Source of the DNA: Planctomycetales bacterium
GTDB lineage: Bacteria; Planctomycetota; Phycisphaerae; SM23-33
Assembly: GCA_030673005.1 (NCBI GenBank)
Contig: DAOVFI010000152.1
Span: 1-6,168 of the forward strand
DNA: 6,168 bases
Direction: 5' to 3'
Shown in pieces: positions 1 to 5,157 of this stretch; position 1 is the stretch's first letter; every line of letters starts with the position of its first letter. Under the pieces are notes generated by a model. The model was not told the DNA's origin. It was given only the letters and a program-made list of their open reading frames with translations, and made no database searches. A program made the translations under genes and the position numbers.

Positions 1-960
1 CTCCAGGTCAATGGGTACGCCGGTGTGGACTTCAATGACTCGGACGTTGACCGGCTTACACTCGATAAGGTCAAAGGCGCCTTCGAGGCGATGCGGCGGT
101 GCGGCGTGGTGGGCGTTCTTGTAACGATTGTTACCGGTCGAATTGAGAAGATGATCGCCCGCGTCGCCCGTATGGCCGAGTTGCGAAGGGCCGACGAGTT
201 GCTCGGTTCGATGATCGCGGGCTTTCACATCGAAGGACCGTTCATCAGCAGCGCCGACGGCCCGCGCGGCGCGCACCCGCTCGAGTACGTAAAAACCCCG
301 CCGGAGGCGCCGGGCCTGCTTGATGAATTCCAGGACGCATCCGACGGGACGGTCCGCCTGCTGACGCTGGCGCCGGAACTGCCCGGCGCGATGGAGCTTA
401 TCGCCAGGGCCGACAGGACCGGCATCGTAGTGGCGATCGGACACCACAACGCCGACGCCGAGATGATCGACCGGGCCGTCGCCGCCGGCGCGAAGATGTG
501 CACGCACCTGGGCAACGGTTCACACTACATGCTGCCCCGCCTTGACAATTACCTCCAGCGTCAACTCGCCGACGACCGCTTGGCCGCCGGTTTCATCGCC
601 GACGGGCATCACATCCCGTTTCCGACACTGAAAAATTTTATTCGCGCCAAGACGCCGCAGCGAAGCGTGCTGGTTACCGACGCGATAATGGCGGCTAACA
701 TGCCGCCGGGACTTTACCGGATCGGGGATATAACCTGCCGGGTCAACACGGATGGCTTCGTCAGCCACGATGATTCACCTTCACTTGCTGGCTCGGTGCT
801 GACAATGGACCGTGCAGTCCTGAACGTCGCCCGGCACTGCGACGTATCGTTCGAGACCGCATGGGCAATGGCCTCGACGAAACCGGCTGAACTGGTCGGC
901 CTGGCCGGGCCGGAAATAATCGAGGTGGATGTTACCGAAAAAGGCTTTGTCAGGCATTAG
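1..960 (+). CDS. nagA: N-acetylglucosamine-6-phosphate deacetylase, 5'-truncated
   Basis: Cytosolic amidohydrolase-superfamily enzyme that converts N-acetylglucosamine-6-phosphate to glucosamine-6-phosphate and acetate in amino-sugar or cell-wall recycling. The frame is open from base 1, so the true start lies upstream. 319 codons are visible, and the GTG at 25 is internal because conserved sequence precedes it. Numbering from base 1, the NagA landmarks appear in order: QVNGYAG (2-8), HIEGP with metal ligand Glu78, GHHNAD with His148, THLGN with His169 and Asn172, DGHH with His203, TDA with catalytic Asp227, and LAGS further on. The Q-x-N-G form in place of H-x-H-G is the E. coli-like, single-metal arrangement. 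After the LAGS segment the protein ends early in a short tail (GPEIIEVDV). The usual GxLxxGxxADLV strand region is missing, roughly 20 residues by my memory of the family. It converges on the DUF89 gene with no evident terminator. Family assignment is secure; activity on the exact substrate is inferred. Confidence 0.9.
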   Translation, partial: LQVNGYAGVDFNDSDVDRLTLDKVKGAFEAMRRCGVVGVLVTIVTGRIEKMIARVARMAELRRADELLGSMIAGFHIEGPFISSADGPRGAHPLEYVKTPPEAPGLLDEFQDASDGTVRLLTLAPELPGAMELIARADRTGIVVAIGHHNADAEMIDRAVAAGAKMCTHLGNGSHYMLPRLDNYLQRQLADDRLAAGFIADGHHIPFPTLKNFIRAKTPQRSVLVTDAIMAANMPPGLYRIGDITCRVNTDGFVSHDDSPSLAGSVLTMDRAVLNVARHCDVSFETAWAMASTKPAELVGLAGPEIIEVDVTEKGFVRH

Positions 961-984
961 AGCAGTTTATGTTTTCCTGTTCCG

Positions 985-1875
985 TCACCTCGTGGTATGA
1001 CTATCACCTTCTATCGTTTCTTTTGCCCCGGACCGCCGTAAAACCAGACTGCCGACCGCACAGTCCAGGTCCCTGGCGATCACGGGGCACTTGGCCTTGA
1101 GAATGAAAAAGATGTCCCTGCCGACCTCGCTCAGCGTCTCGTAGTTGCCCTGGCCCTTGGCGATGACCAGGTCCGCTTCGTCGAAACGCCGCCGAAAAGC
1201 ATCGCTGCAATCATCCAGGATCGTGCCCGGCGCGTCCGATCCGTTATCGACGACCTTCACCAGTTCTGTCAGGCCCGTCGCCTCGGCGTCTTCTATCGTG
1301 GCGTCGTTTATGATCGGCGAACCTTTGACTGCGACCGTTACCTTCCCCGGCGACAACTGCTCTATCAGCAGCCGGTCGAAGACGATTTCGCCCGCATTGT
1401 CGGCAAGATATAGGATGTCGCCCGCGTTCGAGGTCGCTTCGCCGAATGCCGCCAGGTTCGCCTCAAACGTCGCGTTCAGGGCATGGTCGATGGCCTCGTG
1501 AACCTGCTCGTCGGTCAGTTGACTGTTCACTCCCATATCTATGACATTGCCCGCAATAGTCAGCCGGACAGCCGTTTCGAGCGGGTTGGCCGAACGTTCG
1601 ACACGCGCCTCGAGCTCCGGATAAACATCCAGCGCCAGCCGATTGAATCGGTCCTTGACGGAGCGGTACGGGTCGTCCCGGCCGGTCATCTTGCGAATAA
1701 GCCGGTGGATGCGTTGGGCCATCGCCGGCGGCGAGAGGTGCATATCCATCTCGCCCAAGGTCCGCAGGACCTCACGAAGCAACTGTTCGTGGATCGCCTC
1801 GTCAGGCGTTGTCATCCGAACCGAGTCCAGCGACTGTCGGACAAAACATGCAATGCAATCGAAAAAGGTTTTCAT
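985..1875 (-). CDS. DUF89/ARMT1-like metal-dependent phosphatase (damage-control type)
   Basis: A 296-residue DUF89-family protein. Characterised members are divalent-metal phosphatases acting on sugar phosphates and damaged phosphometabolites. The layout matches the short prokaryotic subfamily (AF1104-like). An N-terminal Cys pair lies in DCIACFVRQ (Cys7, Cys10), followed by AGNVIDMGV (108-116), the metal-site stretch LADNAGEIVFDRLL (157-170, with Asp159, Asn160 and Glu163), VKGSPIINDAT (183-193), DNGSDAPGT (210-218), IAKGQGNYETL (238-248) and KAKCPVIA (260-267). I start it at the ATG at 1875 because homologues begin MxxxxxC. The frame stays open upstream to a GTG at 2034, but that 53-residue extension is Arg/Pro/Gly-rich and looks like translated leader. 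A GGAGG lies about 15 nt upstream of the ATG, a loose spacing. Substrate is unknown. The neighbouring nagA and phosphofructokinase suggest sugar phosphates, but the genes are not co-transcribed. Confidence 0.85.
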   Translation of the reverse strand: MKTFFDCIACFVRQSLDSVRMTTPDEAIHEQLLREVLRTLGEMDMHLSPPAMAQRIHRLIRKMTGRDDPYRSVKDRFNRLALDVYPELEARVERSANPLETAVRLTIAGNVIDMGVNSQLTDEQVHEAIDHALNATFEANLAAFGEATSNAGDILYLADNAGEIVFDRLLIEQLSPGKVTVAVKGSPIINDATIEDAEATGLTELVKVVDNGSDAPGTILDDCSDAFRRRFDEADLVIAKGQGNYETLSEVGRDIFFILKAKCPVIARDLDCAVGSLVLRRSGAKETIEGDSHTTR

Positions 1876-1947
1876 TTTCTGAATCCGCCGCCTCCGCGGC
1901 CATGCCTGTAGCGTTCGCCGTAGCGGCGCCCGAACCTTCCGCCTCGG

Positions 1948-1969
1948 CCCCGGCCTGCCCCGGCCGGGG
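1948..1969. repeat. GC-only hairpin in the DUF89-gene leader
   Basis: CCCCGGCC at 1948-1955 pairs perfectly with GGCCGGGG at 1962-1969 around a 6-nt loop. The right half also contains the 12-bp palindrome CCCCGGCCGGGG (1958-1969), and CCCCGGCC occurs twice in direct orientation (1948 and 1958). It lies 73 to 94 bp upstream of the DUF89 start. If transcribed it would form a very stable leader stem. There is no T tract on either strand, so it is not a classical terminator. Confidence 0.6.
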
Positions 1970-1992
1970 AAGGCACAACCGGACCTCCCTGG

Positions 1993-2023
1993 ATTATGAG
2001 GGCTTGCCCGTGCGTAAGGCCAA
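1993..2023 (-). promoter_or_regulatory. Weak candidate promoter for the DUF89 gene
   Basis: Read on the minus strand, TTGGCC (2018-2023) and CATAAT (1993-1998) are separated by 19 bp, wider than the ideal 17. They lie about 118 bp upstream of the ATG at 1875. It is proposed only because it is the best sigma70-like pair in this leader. Confidence 0.2.
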
Positions 2024-2104
2024 TAATAATTCAAGTTGAACGTAAATTTTTTTCGACGCTTCCGGGACGGCTTCGGCGTTAAGGCGCGTTCAGGATCGAA
2101 AGAG

Positions 2105-2133
2105 TTTCACTCATGCCGGCCTGTGTGTACAAT
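2105..2133 (+). promoter_or_regulatory. Candidate sigma70-type promoter for the GNAT gene
   Basis: TTTCAC (2105-2110) and TACAAT (2128-2133) are separated by exactly 17 bp and point towards the acetyltransferase. Transcription would start near 2140, giving a leader of about 65 nt. The -10 matches the consensus at 5 of 6 positions and the -35 is moderate. This is pattern matching only. Confidence 0.35.
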
Positions 2134-2204
2134 ATTCCCGAACAGCCATTCCTCCGGACGGGGCGCAGGTGGAAGGACGAGAATAACCGAGCAGGAGCGG
2201 AAAT

Positions 2205-2783
2205 ATGGAGAACGAGCGTATAATCGAATTCGGCGGGGGGCTTCCCACGTTACGCACCGGGCGCCTGGTTCTCAGGCCGTTCGTTATCGAAGACGCTCCG
2301 GACGTTCAGCGCCTGGCCGGTGCGCGTGAGATCGCCGATACCATGCAGAACATCCCGCATCCGTATGAGGACGGTGTTGCGGAGGAATGGATCAGCGGGC
2401 ATCAGGACGGTTACGCACAAGGTAAAAGAGTTCCCCTGGCCATTACGCTGGACGGCGGTCGGACGGTTATCGGCGCGATCAGCCTTATGTCCGTTGATAA
2501 GCGTCACGAGCGCGCCGAGATCGGTTACTGGCTCGGTAGGGATTACTGGAACAAGGGATATTGCACCGAAGCGGTCCGCGAGATCGTCCGTTTCGGGTTT
2601 GAGCGATTAGGACTACACCGCATCATCGCCGAGCATTTCACGCGCAACCCGGCCTCCGGCTGCATTATGCGGAAAATTGGAATGAAACACGAAGGCACAC
2701 TCCGGCAGCATGTCAGGAAATGGGACAAGTTTGAAGACGTTGAATTATACGGGATTCTGAAGAGCGAATGGTCTTCGCGATAG
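2205..2783 (+). CDS. GNAT N-acetyltransferase, RimJ/RimL type
   Basis: A 192-residue, single-domain acetyl-CoA-dependent acetyltransferase. The family acetylates protein N-termini, amino acids, aminoglycosides and other amines; the substrate here cannot be read from sequence. The N-terminal strand LRTGRLVLRPFVIEDAPDV (16-34) is typical of the RimJ/RimL group. The central strand IGYWLGRDYWNKGYCTEA (106-123) is the acetyl-CoA pyrophosphate-binding motif; Cys120 sits where Ala is common (GYATEA). The C-terminal block NPASGCIMRKIGMKHEGTLR (148-167) and ELYGILKSEW (180-189) complete the fold. The ATG at 2205 is well supported by AGGAG at 2193-2197 with 7-nt spacing. The gene appears monocistronic, followed by the direct-repeat region and a convergent phosphofructokinase gene. 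Confidence 0.9.
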   Translation: MENERIIEFGGGLPTLRTGRLVLRPFVIEDAPDVQRLAGAREIADTMQNIPHPYEDGVAEEWISGHQDGYAQGKRVPLAITLDGGRTVIGAISLMSVDKRHERAEIGYWLGRDYWNKGYCTEAVREIVRFGFERLGLHRIIAEHFTRNPASGCIMRKIGMKHEGTLRQHVRKWDKFEDVELYGILKSEWSSR

Positions 2784-2813
2784 GAAAGCGGCGGCGTTCG
2801 TACATCGTTCCCG

Positions 2814-2920
2814 GTGTCCGGTCTTCCCGTTGGGGCGGAACGAATTCAACGTGGCGCGGGCGTCTCGCCCGTGATGTTGCATCGTGTCTGCTCTTCCCGT
2901 TGGGGCGGAACGAATTCAAC
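2814..2920. repeat. Pair of 37-bp direct repeats, 70-bp period
   Basis: Copies at 2814-2850 and 2884-2920 differ at two of 37 positions, and the last 29 bp (2822-2850 and 2892-2920) are identical. The unit begins GTGTC and ends in GAATTCAAC. It contains an imperfect inverted repeat, TTCCCG against CGGAA around a TTGGGG loop. The 33-bp spacer carries its own small hairpin. The pair lies between the convergent GNAT and phosphofructokinase genes. Only two copies occur here, so this is either a local partial duplication or two members of a dispersed intergenic repeat family. Confidence 0.9.
2857..2871. repeat. Small GC hairpin between the direct repeats
   Basis: CGGGCG (2857-2862) and CGCCCG (2866-2871) form a perfect 6-bp stem around TCT, followed by TG. 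There is no T tract on either strand. Similar GCGGGCGTCTCGCCCG-like palindromes are, to my recollection, scattered in many GC-rich genomes. Confidence 0.6.
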
Positions 2921-2929
2921 CCGTCGCCG

Positions 2930-2952
2930 TCAAGCAGGACTTGATGTTTTTT
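2930..2952 (+). terminator. Weak intrinsic terminator-like stem after the GNAT gene
   Basis: TCAAG (2930-2934) pairs with CTTGA (2940-2944) around CAGGA, followed after TG by six T residues (2947-2952). The orientation suits transcripts coming from the acetyltransferase, whose stop codon is 146 bp upstream. The stem is short and only partly GC, so efficiency is doubtful. It has no T tract in the direction of the phosphofructokinase gene. Confidence 0.35.
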
Positions 2953-2959
2953 CGCCTGA

Positions 2960-4072
2960 TTACCACTCTTCAATCGTATCGCCGAAGCAGGTACCTACTG
3001 CCCGGGCGGACCGTATCAGGGGGTCGTCGGCTTCAACAGTGCGTATCTTGCCGGCAATGGTTTTTATGGGTATCGAATCGATCTTTCCATTCCTGACGAC
3101 AACCATTTCCCCGAATCTGCCGGCAGCGAGCAGTTCGGTGGCATGGTGGGCCAGGACGGTCGCAAGGACGCGGTCGAAGGCCGTCGGCGTGCCGCCGCGC
3201 TGTACGTGTCCCAGCACAATGGCCCGGCTTTCCAGTCCGGTGCGTTTTTCGACTTCCACGGCGACGTACTTCGCCACGCCGCCGAGCCGGATCGGTTCGG
3301 GGCTGGATTCATCGACGTGATTGACGACCATCTCACCGCCGGCGGGATGTGCGCCTTCACCGATGGCGATGAGAGTGAAGCGTTTTCCATGTTTGCTGCG
3401 GCGCAGGCAGGCATCGGCCACTACGTCCAGGCTGAAGGGTATTTCGGGAATAAGGATCACGTCCGCTCCGCTGGCCAGTCCGCTCCGCAGCGCCAACCAG
3501 CCGGCGTATCGGCCCATCAGTTCAACTACCATTACGCGGTGATGGCTGGAGGCGGTGGTGTGAATCTTGTCCAGCGCGTCCGAGCCGGTGGCGACGGCGG
3601 TGTCGTGTCCGAAGGTGATCTCCGTGCCGGGCAGATCGTTATCGATGGTTTTGGGCACGCCGACGACCTTAATTCCCTGATCGATGAGTTTGGAAGCCCC
3701 GATCATTGTGCCGTCGCCGCCGATGATGACCAGGGCGTCGAGTTTGTGTCTTCGGCAGTTATCCAGAACCTGGTCGGTAACGTCCTTCTCGACCCATTTG
3801 CCGTTCTCAAGGACCTTGAATTGGGAGGGATTGGCCTTATTGGAGGCCCCGAGGATCGTTCCGCCGACCGTCAGTATGCCCGAGACATCCGAGACGCTCA
3901 ACGGGTGGATGCGATTCTCGATTAATCCCAGGTATCCGTCCTCGATGCCGAAGATTTCAAGTTTATACCTGAACATTCCGGTCTTGGCGACGGCCCGGAT
4001 AACGGCGTTGAGTCCGGGACAGTCGCCGCCGCCCGTAAGTATGCCGACACGACGAATCATGGTGCTGCTCAT
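2960..4072 (-). CDS. 6-phosphofructokinase (PfkA superfamily, Gly/Lys donor signature)
   Basis: A 370-residue glycolytic enzyme phosphorylating fructose-6-phosphate to fructose-1,6-bisphosphate. Numbering from the ATG at 4072, motifs are GGGDCPGLN (14-22, nucleotide or PPi loop), GGDGT (118-122), PKTIDND (140-146, with catalytic Asp144), MGRYAGW (186-192) and GHVQRGGTP (288-296). In this superfamily the residues matching E. coli Gly104 and Gly124 indicate the phosphoryl donor. Here they are Gly121 and Lys141, a mixed state: Lys is typical of PPi enzymes, while Gly at the first position favours ATP. It is longer than E. coli PfkA (about 320), with an extra segment around 75-105, as in PPi-type and group III enzymes. 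In-frame starts are GTG 4084, ATG 4072 and ATG 4060. I chose 4072 because GGAG (4079-4082) sits 6 nt upstream and the GTG overlaps that site. Transcribed divergently from the PilZ gene. Confidence 0.93.
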   Translation of the reverse strand: MSSTMIRRVGILTGGGDCPGLNAVIRAVAKTGMFRYKLEIFGIEDGYLGLIENRIHPLSVSDVSGILTVGGTILGASNKANPSQFKVLENGKWVEKDVTDQVLDNCRRHKLDALVIIGGDGTMIGASKLIDQGIKVVGVPKTIDNDLPGTEITFGHDTAVATGSDALDKIHTTASSHHRVMVVELMGRYAGWLALRSGLASGADVILIPEIPFSLDVVADACLRRSKHGKRFTLIAIGEGAHPAGGEMVVNHVDESSPEPIRLGGVAKYVAVEVEKRTGLESRAIVLGHVQRGGTPTAFDRVLATVLAHHATELLAAGRFGEMVVVRNGKIDSIPIKTIAGKIRTVEADDPLIRSARAVGTCFGDTIEEW

Positions 4073-4078
4073 GGTATT

Positions 4079-4084
4079 CTCCAC
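4079..4084 (-). promoter_or_regulatory. Ribosome-binding site that decides the phosphofructokinase start
   Basis: On the minus strand GTGGAG lies 6 nt before the ATG at 4072. The same bases contain the alternative in-frame GTG start at 4084. A good Shine-Dalgarno match at ideal spacing favours the ATG, and nothing comparable precedes the GTG. Confidence 0.55.
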
Positions 4085-4134
4085 AAATATTGTAACCGTT
4101 CAGGCTTCTGCATTGGGCTGAATTCTTACACCTG

Positions 4135-4162
4135 TATCTACCAATCTTTGCACCGGCAACAA
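4135..4162 (-). promoter_or_regulatory. Candidate promoter for the phosphofructokinase gene
   Basis: On the minus strand TTGTTG (4157-4162) and TAGATA (4135-4140) are 16 bp apart, giving a leader of roughly 55 to 60 nt before the ATG at 4072. Both boxes are partial matches to sigma70 consensus. Confidence 0.3.
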
Positions 4163-4331
4163 CCGATAATGTTATGGTGGATGCCGGCAAGGATATTCCT
4201 GAATGATTTATCGGCAGAAAATGTACTCTATTTGCATATATTGTCGGATTTCATCCGGCGCCGACTGTTCGGGGATTTTGAGCGACGACGCTTGTCCGGT
4301 TAATCTTCGGGTAAAAACTCCTTTTTCGATA

Positions 4332-4361
4332 TTGGCGTCGGCGAGGCGGATAGCGTAAAAT
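4332..4361 (+). promoter_or_regulatory. Candidate promoter for the PilZ gene
   Basis: TTGGCG (4332-4337) and TAAAAT (4356-4361) are separated by 18 bp. A transcript would start near 4368, about 57 nt before the PilZ ATG. The -10 is a good match and the -35 is moderate. Confidence 0.35.
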
Positions 4362-4424
4362 ATAGGCGTCCGGGTTCCTATCCGCAGCAGTCCGCCGGTC
4401 AAGTCGCCAGGGAAGGTGTTATCT

Positions 4425-4751
4425 ATGGTTGAGCAAACATCGTCTGAACGCAGGCAGAGTGATCGCCATCCCCTCTCGATGACGGTGCAATTCTATCACG
4501 GTCCCTCCAGGCGTGAATACCCTGCCCGGAGCGTGAACATCTCCTTCGGCGGAATGTTGATGTACGTTCCGGTAGGTACGCCGGTAGCAGCGGGTCAGCC
4601 AATCCGGATGACACTCGGCAGCCACGATCGGCCGGAGTTCGCCGGGCTGTCCGAACGCCCGCTCGACGCCACTATCGTTCGAGTTGATCGCAAGAAGATA
4701 GTGGAAGTCGGACACGTTCCCGTGGGCGTTCGCTTCGCAGAAATTGCCTGA
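4425..4751 (+). CDS. Single-domain PilZ protein, probable c-di-GMP receptor
   Basis: A 108-residue cytosolic protein made of essentially one PilZ domain, the common bacterial sensor fold for cyclic di-GMP. Both ligand motifs are intact. The N-terminal RxxxR is RQSDR (10-14) within ERRQSDRHPL, and the (D/N)xSxxG motif is NISFGG (38-43). The strands VQFYHG, PIRMTLG and PVGVRF fit the beta-barrel. No output domain is attached, so it would act by binding a partner, controlling for example motility, stalk, adhesion or exopolysaccharide functions; nothing nearby identifies which. The start is ATG 4425, preceded by GGAAGG (4411-4416) at 8-nt spacing. An in-frame GTG at 4416 overlaps that site and is less likely. 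It appears monocistronic, followed by a palindrome cluster. Confidence 0.88.
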   Translation: MVEQTSSERRQSDRHPLSMTVQFYHGPSRREYPARSVNISFGGMLMYVPVGTPVAAGQPIRMTLGSHDRPEFAGLSERPLDATIVRVDRKKIVEVGHVPVGVRFAEIA

Positions 4752-4811
4752 ATGCTTGAGGCATTGGGGATTCATCAGCGGGTGGCAAGGCCAAGTCGAA
4801 GGTACATGTTT

Positions 4812-4830
4812 AGCCCCGGAAGGGGCGGTC
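4812..4830 (+). repeat. GCCCC/GGGGC palindrome, copy A
   Basis: GCCCC (4813-4817) and GGGGC (4822-4826) close a GGAA loop. The 19-bp unit fits the consensus AGCCCCRGMAGGGGCGRTC shared with copies C and D. It lies 60 bp after the PilZ stop and is followed by GGTCG and then TTTTT (4832-4836). It could therefore terminate PilZ transcription, although the gap between stem and T tract is longer than usual. Confidence 0.75.
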
Positions 4831-4837
4831 GTTTTTA

Positions 4838-4870
4838 GCCCAGGGCGCGGGCCGAAGGCCAAGCCCTGGG
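4838..4870. repeat. Two-tier hairpin (CCCAGGGC / GCCCTGGG)
   Basis: An outer 8-bp stem pairs 4839-4846 with 4863-4870. Inside it GGCC (4850-4853) and GGCC (4857-4860) pair around GAA, leaving short unpaired joints of 3 and 2 nt. It is strand-symmetric and has no following T tract. Its translation (SPGRGPKAKPW) resembles spurious peptides I associate with planctomycete intergenic repeats. Confidence 0.75.
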
Positions 4871-4895
4871 AGCAAGTTGGTTTATTATCCATCCA

Positions 4896-4914
4896 AGCCC
4901 CAGCAGGGGCGATC
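4896..4914 (+). repeat. GCCCC/GGGGC palindrome, copy C
   Basis: GCCCC (4897-4901), AGCA loop, GGGGC (4906-4910), followed by GATC. It is 18 of 19 bases identical to the reverse complement of copy D, which lies 20 bp downstream in opposite orientation. Confidence 0.8.
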
Positions 4915-4934
4915 GTAGGCTTCGGAACGTTCAT

Positions 4935-4953
4935 GATCGCCCCTGCCGGGGCT
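4935..4953 (-). repeat. GCCCC/GGGGC palindrome, copy D (inverted)
   Basis: GCCCC (4939-4943), TGCC loop, GGGGC (4948-4952), preceded by GATC. Read on the minus strand it fits the consensus of copies A and C. C and D together form a 58-bp inverted pair that could fold into one long stem instead of two small hairpins. Confidence 0.8.
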
Positions 4954-5157
4954 ATACACGAACAGTCGAAGACTCGACCGTGGGGGGCGCTACCGTGGCC
5001 AGGCATCACTTCGTTCTCCAGCGGGGTTCTTCGAATGACATCAACGGCGCTTCTGCCGCGCTCCGGTTTGAGAAGTACCACACGTCGCTGGTATTTGTGT
5101 ATATATCGAGATTTTTCTGTAAGTTTTCCGTCGGTGCAGAGTCTATAAAAGGTGGTT

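Larger units (their letters stand above)
1876..2204. other. Divergent intergenic region (DUF89 gene / GNAT gene)
   Basis: 329 bp without a supported gene. The left half is very GC-rich and holds a strong hairpin (1948-1969). An AT-richer patch at about 2021-2050 is followed by candidate promoters reading both ways. Open frames cross the region on both strands, but they have biased composition (Arg/Pro/Gly) and no recognisable domain, so I do not call them genes. Confidence 0.6.
4073..4424. other. Divergent intergenic region (phosphofructokinase / PilZ)
   Basis: 352 bp, AT-richer than the flanking genes, especially 4081-4250. It holds one candidate promoter for each divergent gene. A 64-codon TTG-initiated minus-strand frame (4208-4402) has no recognisable domain and runs antisense to the PilZ promoter, so it is not called. 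No riboswitch, tRNA or clear repeat is seen. Confidence 0.6.
4752..5157. other. Repeat-rich intergenic region (PilZ / ECF sigma)
   Basis: 406 bp. The first half (4812-4953) is packed with GC-rich hairpins, listed separately. The stretch 4954-5090 shows nothing I can name beyond a small AGTC-GAA-GACT stem (4964-4974). From 5091 to 5150 composition turns AT-rich (TATATA at 5100, TATAAA at 5144), as expected for the leader of the sigma gene. No -35/-10 pair there is good enough to call. A plus-strand open frame across 4744-5148 is translated repeat, not a gene. Confidence 0.6.

Noticed and set aside
984..1001. Imperfect inverted repeat GTCACC...GGTATGAC at the nagA/DUF89 junction
   Set aside because: The stem needs a two-base bulge and has no T tract on either strand, so I do not call it a terminator.
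1876..2034. N-terminal extension of the DUF89 protein to the GTG at 2034
   Set aside because: The Arg/Pro/Gly-rich translation of a GC hairpin region is unlike any DUF89 N-terminus; the family start pattern fits the ATG at 1875.
2814..2920. Possible minimal CRISPR array (two repeats, 33-bp spacer)
   Set aside because: Repeat and spacer sizes are CRISPR-like, but there are only two copies, the spacer is itself a palindromic repeat type, and no cas gene or leader is nearby.
2814..3320. Plus-strand frame of 168 codons covering the direct repeats
   Set aside because: It runs from repeat sequence into the antisense of the phosphofructokinase gene; the composition is Ser/Thr/Arg-rich and no domain is visible.
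3143..3925. Plus-strand frame of 260 codons
   Set aside because: It lies entirely antisense to the phosphofructokinase gene, whose catalytic motifs are unambiguous.
4208..4402. 64-codon minus-strand frame with a TTG start
   Set aside because: No homology recognised, no Shine-Dalgarno site, and it overlaps the likely PilZ promoter and leader in antisense.
4751..4765. AATGC-TTGAG-GCATT stem overlapping the PilZ stop
   Set aside because: A perfect 5-bp stem, but it has no T tract and is short enough to be chance.
4744..5148. Plus-strand open frame of 134 codons between PilZ and the sigma gene
   Set aside because: It is a translation of the palindromic repeats (APEGA, APAGAI, APAGAI), with no ribosome-binding site and no recognisable fold.
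5068..5149. Possible promoters for the sigma gene (TTGAGA with TATTTG; TATAAA at 5144)
   Set aside because: No pair combines good boxes with normal spacing, and no ECF-type GGAAC/CGT autoregulatory pair was found at a suitable distance.
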